Positions 28,201 to 37,366 of a stretch of 64,000 bases of DNA are shown here, piece after piece. Position 1 is the first letter of the stretch. Each line of letters starts with the position of its first letter. Made by a program: the position numbers and the translations under genes. The notes beneath the pieces are model-generated. The model was not told where the DNA came from. It searched no databases and worked only from the letters and a program-made list of their open reading frames with translations. Origin of the DNA: Siderastrea siderea (lineage: Eukaryota; Cnidaria; Anthozoa; Scleractinia; Rhizangiidae); contig OZ034968.1 in NCBI GenBank assembly GCA_964030785.1, positions 62,134,399 to 62,198,398 on the forward strand, written 5' to 3'.

Positions 28201-31200
28201 CCTCGTTTTAAGCCAAATATTCCTTTGAATTCTGCAGATGAGATCGAGGCAACAAGGGCCAATTAACAATTAGACAAAAGAGTAATGTATTTCTGCCATT
28301 TTGGAATAAATAAATAAAATAAATAATACAAAGCTTATATAAGTAAAGGTTTCGTTATACAAAAACAAGTAAAAATCAACGCTGGTAAAATCGAACGACG
28401 TTTCGGTGTCGTCATGACGCCATTTTCAAGTTCAAAAATGATTCAAATAAACTGTCAGGAATAGTAGCTGGAGATTAACATAAATGATTAATGCAGAGTC
28501 ACGCAAATAGTTTAGCTCGAATTGAGTCCGATTGGACATTAAGAGATGGTGTCAATTCTCTAATTAGCAACATTTCGTGCACTAAACAATCAAACTTATT
28601 ACGACACTTCTTTAGGACGAAAAACTGTTTGTCAAGGTCTTTCGGGACAATACAGTGTTTGTCACTATAGTGCTTGCCAATAGATGATGATAGGTTTTTA
28701 TGCTCATTCACGCGCTGGTGTAAATACCTGAGTGTGTACCCTACATAACTTGCATCGCACAAGTCACATTGAAATTTGAAAACTACACACTGCTATTGTA
28801 AACCAGCAGTGTGTGGCATTTACACCAGCGCGCGTGTGAATGAGCACAAAAACCTATCATCATCTATTGGCAAGCACTATAGTGACAAACACTGTATTGT
28901 CCCGAAAGACCTTGACAAACAGTTTTTCGTCCTAAAGAAGTGTCGTAATAAGTTTGATTGTTTAGTACACGAAATGTTGCTAATTAGAGAATTGACACCA
29001 TCTCTTAATGTCCAATCGGACTCAATTCGAGCTAAACTATTTGCGTGACTCTGCATTAATCATTTATGTTAATCTCCAGCTACTATTCCTGACAGTTTAT
29101 TTGAATCATTTTGAACTTGAAAATGGCGTCATGACGACACCGAAACGTCGTTCGATTTTACCAGCGTTGATTTTTAAAGCTTATATAGAATGGAATAAGA
29201 TGTATGGATCGCGAAAACCTTTCCCATTAAGCAAATGTGGCCAAGCAGCTTATCTGGGGAAGTTAGAGGTTGTAAGATATGATTGTTAGGAACTTTCCAG
29301 AGCAACAAGATGGTAGTTAAGAGTCTCCCCCCTTACGTTAGCGCTAATTGTTTGTGCACATCCTTGCTGCGCGCGTAAATCGCGTCACAATGTCACGCCA
29401 CGTCATGCATTGAGCGGGCGTGCTAAGTAAGAAATACAGTAGAACCCCGGTAACTCGAACTCGGTTAACTCGAGCTTAGTCCCATTTCCCTTGGATTTGA
29501 CCCCACTTTTCAGTTATTTTTACTCGGTTAACTCTAACTCGGATAACTCGAATTCCCCGCTAACTCAAACTAAATTTTGTTTCCCTTGATCAAAATTTAC
29601 CCCGATAACTCGAATTCTGGTTCTTGCAAATCACCACGGATGCCCATTGAAATATCTCATTAGCTCTTCTTGTCGCGCAATCGGTAAAAACACCAAAACT
29701 AACACTATAGCAATTTGATTTTAATTAGTGCAATGAACAAGGTCACTTATTTGACAGTCATTTCCCGAGTGAGTGTAACTGAGTTACATTCACAGTACTG
29801 TATTATCATAAGAATGCATAATCGTGTTACAGTTTTTGACGAGATAAGTTAAATTTGCACTGTGCTGTATACTGAAGTGCTGCAAAATCAGTAAACTATC
29901 AATTATTGACATGGCAAATTGAACATTCAATCTACCCCGATAACTCGAAGCCCTACTAACTCGAACTGTTTTTCGTTTTCCTTCAGAGTCCGAGTTACAG
30001 GGTTTCCACTGTATAGACAAATACAGTGGTGGTGGGCATATGTATATTTATAGACGTGGTTATCTCTCTTATAAATGCACGATGACCCCATTCTTTTTTC
30101 GATAAGCCACTTCCTTTACTGGTTCTCTGCATATTATTGTCCAAAAAGAAAAAAATTCTGAACATGAGACATTTTAATTTTATTGCTATTTCTACTCAAA
30201 TACGATTGAATTTTTCTACAAATGCAGGTCTAATCATGACTTACAATTATCCTTCTTTGAGGCCAATTTTACCTGAAGAAACGATATTACCTGCAAAAAT
30301 GTACTAATTATGCTTATTTGCGGTGAAATTAATAAATCAACATTATCTAGAGTCCTTCACGTAACTTATTTTATTGCTTGTAGCAAGAAAGCCGATTTCG
30401 CCTTACTTAACCTAAGCTTCTAAAAAACGTTTCCAATACACTTTAGCTCCGAAACGAGCATGGTGACCCCCAGTTTTGTTTTTGCTTTTCTGATATGAGC
30501 TGGTCATTATCTAACTGCAGTAAAACTTTGGAAAAAATCCGAACGTGGAACGATTTTGGGCACGAACGTCCTTAAAGGGAGATTAAGCTCATCAGTGACT
30601 GTTGCACATGCAAAAGAGCGATTTGGTCTGACCATATCTTCACAGCGGTCAAACGCAAAAAGCTACGTCACATCCGGTCTTTCAAAGCCTTGAAGTTTGA
30701 CTCAGTTCAAAAGTTTACGAGCGTGAAGTTCCTAATGAAAACGATGCATAACATGTCCTCGCAAACCGAATTTTACGCCGGCAAAACTTGTGCATTACGG
30801 TTACTTCACTTCCAACACACACCCAACGTAAAAAGCTTAAGTTTTCAGAAACAGCTTTAAGTTTTGCGGTTAAAGTGAAACTTTCGTCATCTGTCTTTTC
30901 CTTTGTAAACTTATGGCGGGAACTGCACACGCGTCGTTGTTTGAACGCTGTGAAGACCATATCACTGAAGAAAACTGGCGTGCTGTACCACCTGTTCCAG
31001 ACCAGAACGAGATTGACCTTCTGGTCACCGCTAACCCTGATACGCCTGAAACTGTGTGTGATATGCGCTCCTATATAACCGACTTCAAAACAAAATAAAT
31101 GATTAAAGAATGTTCTTTTTGCACTTAGGAAACCAGAAGCAGACCTTGCTTGGCTACGCAATGGGCGAATCGTCCGGTTCTGGTGTATCCAAGGTTGACT

Positions 31201-34200
31201 GCCTAGTGTCGCTGGTTCTCAGCGTTAATGCCAGGGAACGGATGCGAGAACTGGAACAACTGCGGCACAGTATCAAAGAAGTGAGAGAAAACATGGAAAT
31301 GCATATCGATAATGTGGGTCATAGAATCAACAGGATGCAGCGAGGTTGGAGAGGTTAGTGAAACGCGGCTTTAAGTGCAATATACTCTTCTGGCTGTGGC
31401 CAGTGGACAGTTGGCAGTGTGGTTGGGAAATATATTAAATATATCAAATATATATTAGTATTTCACTATAGGGTCTGTCATCAAGGCGGCAGTATCCACG
31501 TGTGACCTTGCACAACTTTGCTCAATTGTTTAACTAGAAAGGTGGTGCGGGCTACGAGAGTTGTCCGTCTGAAATGTTCAATTGTGCATTATATTGTATC
31601 AAATCTTCGCTTCCTTGGCTTCTCTGTCGTCATCCCACAGTCTGCTCGAACGTTGAGCGGAAATCGTCTTAAACGTTTTGATGTCGATTTCCAGATGCTT
31701 GATTTCGTAGGATGTCTGTCACCATCTGGGAGTCACGGAAGTAGGAGATGGGAATATTTGATTTACAGGTTTAAGACGGTAGTAGAAAGTTCGTACGTTC
31801 TGATTGGTGCATTTGAAATCTGCAACGTTTTTCGGCGCAAAGCACCGTTTACTGTTGTTTCGAAGGAGGATCAAACCTTTCAGTTTTTGAATGTAAATTA
31901 ACTAGTTTGTTCATCGAACGATTGACGAACAAACGATAAAATATCTTGCGTCCAGATAACGAATTGGACGGTGCAATAAGTTTTGCAGGTACAATTTGTA
32001 CATTTTAGCATTATCCGTGAATTTCAATTTCTAATTGATTGTTTTTACAGTATCATTAGCTTTGTAAGTCTTATTAGATGTTTCGGTATAAAGAATCGCC
32101 GTATATTTTTACGAGCTGTGCTGAACTTTGACGAGCCCGCTGTGCTGAATTTTGACGAGCCCGCTGTGCTGAATTTTGACGAGCCCGCTGGGCTTTATTC
32201 TGACGTGCCCGCAGGGCGAGTCAAGATACAAACAACGAGTAAAAATATACGGCGATACTTTACACCGAGACATCTAATGAGATATTTATTATCCAACTTA
32301 ACCTTTTTCAGTAACTTGAAAGAAAACTACAAGTGTAACAGCATGAGCGCGCGCACGGTACTGTACAATAACCAACTGTACAATATGACGTACAATATAC
32401 AATATAAAATATGCCCTGTCCAATATGCCCTGCGGGCACGTCAAAATACAGCACAACTCGTAAAAATATACGGCGATACTTCACACCGAAACATCTAATA
32501 AGATATTTTTAATGTATTGCATTGCATTGTATTGTATTGTAGTTTCTTCCGAAGGAGGAATTTTTTTAAGCTGACTGCAGGGTTTATTTTCATTTCGTTT
32601 TGTGAAACATTTCCTGTTGATACGTCCCATCAAAAGTGCTAACTAGTAACCATGAACTTAAACAGGGTTGCAAACATTTTTGAGCCTTTTCTCTTATGAG
32701 TTCAGAATAGTCGCAAGTATAGTTCCCGTTAGCAGATTAATAACGAGCCTATAGAGCCTGCGTGGAGTATAACTTCCGGTCATCCTTCTCAATCTACTTT
32801 CCTTGACCCCTGATGGTGGTAGACATAGGACTAAAGGCGGCGAGGAGTTTCATCTCTTGTCTCTTCATTATTCTCGGCCTACGATCGGAAAATCCGAAAA
32901 ACCTCCAACTTCTTTACTCGTCCCAGGCGTCGAAAAGATGACCGCGTCGAAATTATTTAAATTGGCCGCTTTCCCAGATCCAAGACAGGAACAACTGAGG
33001 TAAACAAAGTCCAATCTTTTCTTCATGTCCACATATTTGATGTAAGGGCCCCCTGTGGTATAGAGTAGGGTTAGGTTCAATTTTGAGCTCTGAGGGGTAC
33101 ACTCCTATCCCAACCCCCAACCCCCAACCCCCAACCCCCAACCCCAAGCTCCTTACAACCCCGCTCCCTGCTCTAGTAGAGTGTAGCGTCGTACCTGACG
33201 TTTTAAACAACGGCTTCGTAAGAGACTAGAACATCCTATGATTGGCAGATATTATCACGGAACTATTTTTGTTTCGTTTCTATTTTCAGGAATATGGAAG
33301 AAGCTACTTGGAATAATCATCTTCCTTGTATTGGCAGCGCTTGTTTGTGGATTGATGCTACCACCAAATTCTCCATACGTCAAGAAAAAATGCCGGGAGG
33401 GTAGCACGGACGGCCGCCTTTACTTCAAATATTACCCTGAACATTCAGAGGTAAGGTAATTCAGGTCAATACTGCAATAGAGGAATATATGATTGACAAC
33501 ATGTAACCATTTGTTTATTGCGTCTGATTGGCAGAGAGAACCTTAGCTGAGCTCCATGCATATATAGATGCAAAAAAAGACATGAGAAATAGCTATTTCT
33601 GATTAAATAAGAGAAACATATCTAGTAAGGTTTAGAGAAACACAGAAAGAAATACGCCATTTATTAAGTTAACTATATTTTTTTGAAAATTTTTTCACTG
33701 TTTTCCGGGATCTTTTCCGCCCTTTTTTCACATACGTCGTATAATAGTCACGATTTATTGGTGCGGTTACCAAGCTGAACATGAGAAACAATCCGCCATA
33801 TTGTCATTTTTAACAACAGCCTGAAGTAGATCAGTGAAACTGATCGAAACGTCGATTTTAAATATTCTTAACCTCGGAAAAGATCCCGGAAAACAGTGAA
33901 AAAATTTTAATTTCTTAAGATGAGAGGTGAAAGTTTCAGAAATAGGATTATATTTTTTTGCATGAGCAGCGACTATAAGGGACGAACTCCATGTCCTCTT
34001 ATTAAAACTTATCTACTGAGCTACATTACATGTAAACGGATAATTTTCAAAATCCGCTAAGGGACGATAGGATAGGGTAAAAAAATATATATAAAGACAC
34101 ACATATATGTAGGTGCAGTATATTTACAAATGTGTAATTTACTGTGCTAGGTTAAAGAAAAAAGTTAAGTTTGCTGATAAAAACGAACTCAAACAAAGCA

Positions 34201-37063
34201 CAGATTTGCAACAAACATTTCAAAAATTCAATAATTAAAAACCTGCTACAGTCAAAGCTCTCCTTGCGACCACTCTCGTAAGCGACCAGCTCTAGTTACG
34301 ACCAGCATTGTGAAACCCCGTTTGACTTGTCACTTAAACTCTGTAATGAAAAGCTCTCGTAAGCGACCGCTCCCGTAAGCGACCGCGACCACTTTTGTGA
34401 ATTACCAACGGGCTTTTTCCTTTGTTTTTAAGTTCCCGTAAGCGACCACTCGGTCAAAACTTTATTAAAACCACTCGGTTCTTGTTGAAATTTAGAGTAA
34501 TACGTAACACAAGTGCTAATGGTTCTTTGACTTGCACCTACGCGGACCTCTTCTGTGATAGGCAATACAAAATTATTCAATATGATTACTACTAAACTAT
34601 TAGCAACCATTAACATATCCCAAGCTTTACGCTCAAAGCTCTTATAAGCGACCACTCTCTATTGTTTCAACATGCGGTCGCTTACGAGAGCTCATTCTCG
34701 TAGGCGCCCAGCTCTAGTGGCGACCACTTTTCTGAATTCCCGAGGTGGTCGCTTACGAGAGCTTCGACTACATCTCCAACCCTTCATTTTTTCAAATCCC
34801 GTGCTTTCTCCAACTGAAATTACGAAAACTGACTTTCGTGGATACGCGGCCTGACGACGTATTAGTTTATTTCGGCTAACGGCTGATTCCCAGAGTGGTG
34901 AGGTCTAGCTTCTATAAACCTAGCCTGAGAACACAGCCGCCTCTAACGGCTCCCGCCGGCGTCCCTAATGGCCTGGAGGGAAGGTAGTTAGCTGTAATCG
35001 TAGGCATGCGTGAACCCAAGACCTTTGCGATACCGGTTACAAGAGCTCTTTCACTGACTTTATCAAGCTTTAAGGAACGTCAGGCCAATTACGAGTCTTT
35101 CTTGTAGATACGCGTTCATCATCAATTCCCCTGAAGGCATTAAATTTCAAATTTTTTTGTATTCCAAGGATCTATACATCCATTTAACGAATTGACGTCA
35201 GTTTATTTTTATGCGTCTGTCCTCTTATTGTTTTTTCTTTTTGGCGGTCACTTTCCCCAGACCTCCGCTTGGTCAAAACAATTCTTGCCGGTAAGCTTCG
35301 TTCGTTTAGCGTTTATTCGCCAGAATTTTCATGAAAGTCGGTGCAGAAAATTACTGGCGATTTAATGGCATAAAAACCCCTTCGATGAAAGCAAGAACGA
35401 AGGTGCTAGCGAGCTTTGAAGCTGGCATGAATTCGCCTAACTTGCCCTGGCACTTAAACATTACATCACTGAAACAGAGAAGCCGATTCGGGGAAGTCCC
35501 TTGCTTTCGCCAAGTTGAATAATTCAACAGTGAAGTGCAAGCATTTTTTAGGCAGTTTTGCTTTTCTTCGCCAAAATCTTTAGGGAAAGTTGTGTAGAAG
35601 AGTACAAGAAATTCAATGGAGTTGACTTCTCTTCGATGAGAGCAAGGACGAAGGTGCTAGCGAGCTTTGAAGCTAGCATGAATTCGCTTAACTTGCCCTG
35701 GCACGTAAACATTACATCACTGGAACACAGAAGCCGATTCAGAGACGTCCCTTGCTTTCGCCAAATCATTCATCGAATCATGGCCTTAAAGTAGACTTGT
35801 ACGTTTCTTTTTTCGGTAGATAACCGTTCCCTTTAGATTTTAGGATTATTTTTCTTTATCAATAAATCTCATTTCCGTGCCCTTTTTATTAAGAATTACG
35901 CTGAAATGTCAGTTCGTTTTAAAAACAACGTGACGTAACTGAGTCATGCTATGGTCAAACTGTTTCATCACGTTCTTTTTTCGCGAGTGCTGGAACAGGT
36001 GAATGACCAAGAAATTAGAGATGGGAAAAGTGTTCATACTATTAGGGATTCATGTTATCACAAGGAGAAGGGTGCAGAAAAGATGTGGAGGAGGGGGGGG
36101 GGGGGGTGGCGACAAACACGTCAAAGGCACGATAAATCACCAACTTCTTAAATTTACACCACTTGGGCTCATATCTTGAGTGACCGTAATGTATTTTGCA
36201 CCCTGAGGGGAAGGGGAAAACGGCGGGGTCTAATGCGCCTGGGGCTTTTCTTGTTGACAATAAAAATTAGCCAATCAGCGCGCGAGAATTCTCTCAGTTA
36301 TTGTAAAAAATTCCTCTCCTATCGACTGAAAGTTCTTTTTGTTCTTTTCAAGGATGGAATTCCAGTGACCGGGTTGGAGTTCAAGTGGGAAAAACTCAAA
36401 AAGAAGTTACACCTGAACTTCGACAAGATCCAGACAAACGGAACAGGTTAATAGAGTGTAAAATGTGCATTTGCCGTTAACATAACTAAACAGAACAGAT
36501 TATTTAATGTTGTTTTGCATTTTGGAGTGAGGGGTTTCGTAGATTGTGAGTTGAGCTTTTTGCTGGAATGGTCATGCCTCGTATAAGGAAAGGCTGTTCA
36601 CCTCTCTCCTCCTAGACCTAGTTTGTTCGAGGGAGGATTAAGTTAATGTAACGGTGTTAAAATAGTAAGCAAAGGCTTCAGTGGCACTGAATTAAACAGA
36701 AATCTGAATAGTTGTTTGTTGCATTTTTATCTTGGTGTTTATTGACTAATTGTTATTATCTAATACGCGAGAGGATATCAGAGTTTCGCCGACAACCTAT
36801 AGTACTAATTGAGCATACGCATTAGAAATCAATTCAACTGTTGTTTCTTCTCAGAATACAGATATTTTTTGAACAAGCGGCGCTGTGAAACTGGAGGTAT
36901 ACGATCGATTGCATCTTGGCTGGACCCCTCGCCAACATTTCCGCGTGTTAACGTGCTTGCTGTGGACCCTACCTGCAAGACGGTTTATTACCACAATAAA
37001 AAGATGGGAAAGTGGTACGAGTACAGTAACTCGACGGTGGCAGACGTTCGATGCCAACCATGA
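22239..37063 (+). CDS. Uncharacterised membrane-tethered protein, copy 1 (11 exons, 721 aa)
   Basis: Exons: 22239-22335, 23288-23772, 24395-24551, 25947-26165, 26543-26629, 26861-27163, 27533-27661, 31129-31353, 33290-33450, 36353-36446, 36855-37063. Total 2166 nt, open throughout, all introns GT-AG (phases 1,0,1,1,1,1,1,1,0,1). The start ATG lies 11 bases after an acceptor (CTTACAG), so an unseen 5' UTR exon is likely. Layout: 1-150 acidic and Ser/Thr/Pro-rich; about 150-320 two conserved regions I do not recognise; 320-348 Ser-rich linker; about 395-525 beta-rich domain (EEGDVVGFF, AGVISRTAYLVGN, IGEIKVKVVGKVRPGEH, LLGYAMGESSGSGVSKV) resembling the Peptidase_G2 domain of phage tail-spike proteins; 527-565 coiled coil; 573-591 transmembrane helix; 592-721 tail with four cysteines and NGT and NST sequons. 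No signal peptide, so probably N-in/C-out. No family name can be given. It is one of a tandem pair with the gene at 45078-57161. Confidence 0.9.
23864..23962. mobile_element. 99-bp MITE in intron 2 of gene copy 1
   Basis: AGCCTGTGAACAGGCTCTC at the left and GAGAGCCCGTTCACAGGCT at the right are near-perfect inverted ends around a C-rich core. No counterpart was seen in copy 2. Confidence 0.75.
26273..26413. mobile_element. Short MITE in intron 4 of gene copy 1
   Basis: GGTTTTAGCCAG (left) and CTGGCTAAAAGCC (right) form inverted ends. The subterminal GGACGCCCA and TTGGACGGCCA words are also inverted. It is absent at the matching site in copy 2, near 51060. Confidence 0.6.
28141..28308. mobile_element. 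Palindromic MITE in intron 7 of copy 1
   Basis: TATTCCAAAATGGCGGAAAA at the left and TCTGCCATTTTGGAATA at the right, with complementarity continuing through ATACATTA and TTTTGTCT for about 70 bp per arm. Confidence 0.75.
28499..28797 (-). pseudogene. Penelope-like element GIY-YIG domain, fragment
   Basis: Open from about 28797 to the stop at 28499. Contains the endonuclease core SYVGYT, RVNEHK and the SSSIGKHYSDKH segment, then LDKQFFVLKKCRNKFDCLVHE with the family's conserved catalytic-type Glu and LLIRELTPSLNVQ. No reverse transcriptase is attached, so it is a 5'-truncated relic. GIY-YIG nucleases nick target DNA during Penelope retrotransposition. Confidence 0.75.
28800..29048 (+). pseudogene. 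Second GIY-YIG fragment, inverted partner with internal deletion
   Basis: Identical to the minus-strand partner from RVNEHKNLSSSIGKHYSDKH to the stop, but the YVG motif region is deleted and replaced by an unrelated junction, so the nuclease core is broken. Confidence 0.75.
29331..30574. mobile_element. TTAA-type element with nested insertion, intron 7 of copy 1
   Basis: Same family as 42888-43544. Shared interior: CACGTCATGCATTGAGCG, a region near ATCTCTCTTATAAATG, and the right end CACGAACGTCC followed by TTAA. It is interrupted by the pogo/Tigger-type element at 29437-30011. The left end is diverged (CCTTACGTTAGCGC). Confidence 0.6.
29437..30011. mobile_element. pogo/Tigger-like MITE with TA duplication
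   Basis: The left end CAGTAGAACCCCGGTAACTC and right end GAGTTACAGGGTTTCCACTG are imperfect inverted repeats flanked on both sides by TA. The subterminal regions repeat the word TAACTCGAA. This matches the CAGT(A/G)GAACC signature of Tigger/pogo relatives. No transposase. Confidence 0.8.
30639..30954. mobile_element. 316-bp element with 9-bp target duplication
   Basis: Flanked on both sides by GACCATATC (30630-30638 and 30955-30963). The ends TTCACAGCGGTCAAAC and GTTTGAACGCTGTGAA are inverted. Copy 2 has the uninterrupted site with a single GACCATATC near 54112-54120. A 9-bp duplication with short inverted ends suits a Mutator-like element. Confidence 0.85.
30964..31098 (+). pseudogene. Possible relic exon before exon 8 of copy 1
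   Basis: This stretch, continuing from 30600 across the 316-bp insertion, is open in one frame and ends ...SYITDFKTK, then TAA overlapping AATAAA. The corresponding stretch in copy 2 (54113-54258) is similar but has an early in-frame stop (GAC GAA GAC TGA). It may be an old alternative terminal exon that would have produced a form without the membrane helix, or simply conserved intron. Confidence 0.25.
32069..32503. mobile_element. MITE with internal 27-bp repeats, intron 8 of copy 1
   Basis: Left CTTATTAGATGTTTCGGT... and right ...CACCGAAACATCTAATAAGA are inverted. Subterminal CGCCGTATATTTTTACGAG and its complement are also present. Next to the left end is a tandem run (32119-32212) of a 27-bp unit, GCTGTGCTGAATTTTGACGA plus GCCC, about 3.5 copies. 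The long plus-strand frame across it is not a gene. Confidence 0.7.
33109..33147. repeat. (CCCCAAC)n heptamer repeat
   Basis: Five near-perfect CCCAACC heptamers in intron 8 of copy 1. A shorter, decayed version is present at the matching place in copy 2 (about 55558-55585). The complementary strand is G-rich and could form a quadruplex. Confidence 0.8.
33290..33450 (+). other. Exon 9 of copy 1: transmembrane helix
   Basis: Encodes residues 568-621. KK, then LLGIIIFLVLAALVCGLML, is an uninterrupted 19-residue hydrophobic helix with lysines on its N-terminal side. By the positive-inside rule the N-terminal domains would be cytosolic and the tail (PPNSPYVKKKC...) luminal or extracellular. Confidence 0.85.
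33686..33908. mobile_element. MITE with perfect 34-bp inverted ends, intron 9 of copy 1
   Basis: The 34 bp starting AAAATTTTTTCACTGTTTTC at 33686 are repeated exactly in inverse at 33875-33908. The interior holds a 6-bp-stem hairpin (GATCAG, TGAAA, CTGATC) followed by GAAACGTCG (33821-33854). Confidence 0.85.
34247..34772. mobile_element. MITE rich in CTCGTAAGCGACC words, intron 9 of copy 1
   Basis: Left TACAGTCAAAGCTCTC and right GAGAGCTTCGACTACA are imperfect inverted ends. The subterminal regions repeat CGTAAGCGACCA or its complement at least eight times, which could serve as transposase-binding repeats. Confidence 0.7.
35331..35770 (+). repeat. Direct tandem duplication, about 230-bp unit, intron 9 of copy 1
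   Basis: Two copies (about 35370-35515 and 35630-35765) share long identical stretches such as AAGGTGCTAGCGAGCTTTGA and CCCTTGCTTTCGCCAA. Both copies are open on both strands over about 60 codons, but I recognise no domain. Confidence 0.8.
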
Positions 37064-37360
37064 AGCCGGCCAAAATAGCTTCAACTAGACAAATTAGAGT
37101 GCGAAATATTACATGGCAGCACGAGAGGATTCATCCTCTCTTGATGGAAGTAATAGAGTGTCTAAGTGTGATTCAAATTCTTCCCAGCCTGAGTAGCAAG
37201 CATCTCGTATTTCTTGTATTGTTATTCGTTATATTGTCTCATAGTTTATCCATAGTTTTAATATTCGTATTCTAGTGTATTTTTATATTTTATTGTAAAT
37301 AATTTTAGAGGGCCACTGGTTTGCTAGTATTTTTATGCTATTTTAGTGCTACCCTCGTTA

Positions 37361-37366
37361 AATAAA
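37361..37366 (+). terminator. Poly(A) signal AATAAA, gene copy 1
   Basis: First AATAAA after the stop codon at 37063, about 300 bp downstream. Confidence 0.6.

Larger units (their letters stand above)
28372..29180. mobile_element. Head-to-head Penelope-like element fragments (fold-back)
   Basis: Two 5'-truncated copies of one retroelement 3' end lie in inverted orientation with almost no spacer (centre near 28792). The left copy (minus strand, 28797-28499) and right copy (plus strand, 28800-29048) both end in the same ORF terminus ...SIRAKLFA, followed by about 120 bp of identical 3' flank to AATCAACGCTGG or its complement. The left copy keeps CDLCDASYVGYTLRYLHQRV, a GIY-YIG endonuclease start (YVG, then R and the VNEHK helix). 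The right copy lacks part of that motif. Both sit in intron 7 of gene copy 1. Confidence 0.8.
26861..31353 (+). other. Exons 6-8 of copy 1: Peptidase_G2-like domain and coiled coil
   Basis: Three consecutive phase 1-1 exons (303, 129 and 225 coding nt) encode residues 349-568. Exon 6 starts with an amphipathic helix (about 355-390) and then GDVVGFF...AGVISRTAYLVGN. Exon 7 carries IGEIKVKVVGKVRPGEHIYT. Exon 8 carries LLGYAMGESSGSGVSKVDC and then heptads ARERMRELEQLRHSIKEV up to about 565. The pattern 'GDVV..., GVIS...VGN, V.GEI.VKV.G.V.PGE.I, LGYA.E.S' is what I associate with tail-fibre and tail-spike terminal domains that trimerise and self-cleave. The match is by eye. The symmetric phases would let the block move as a module. 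Confidence 0.65.

Noticed and set aside
28499..29048. Two mirror-image 87-90-codon ORFs as a host gene pair
   Set aside because: They are identical GIY-YIG fragments of a Penelope-like element in inverted orientation.
30913..31098. 61-codon ORF starting MAGTAHASLFERC
   Set aside because: Its ATG and first codons lie inside the 316-bp transposon ending at 30954, so the frame is a chance fusion across the insertion boundary.
31983..32498. 171-codon plus-strand ORF with repeated VLNFDEPA
   Set aside because: It runs through both inverted ends and the internal 27-bp repeats of a MITE. The repeated peptide is the translated minisatellite.
22239..37063. Calling the gene pair MYRF
   Set aside because: Only the domain order is similar. 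I see no Ndt80-like DNA-binding sequence or S74-type chaperone motif, so orthology is not supported.
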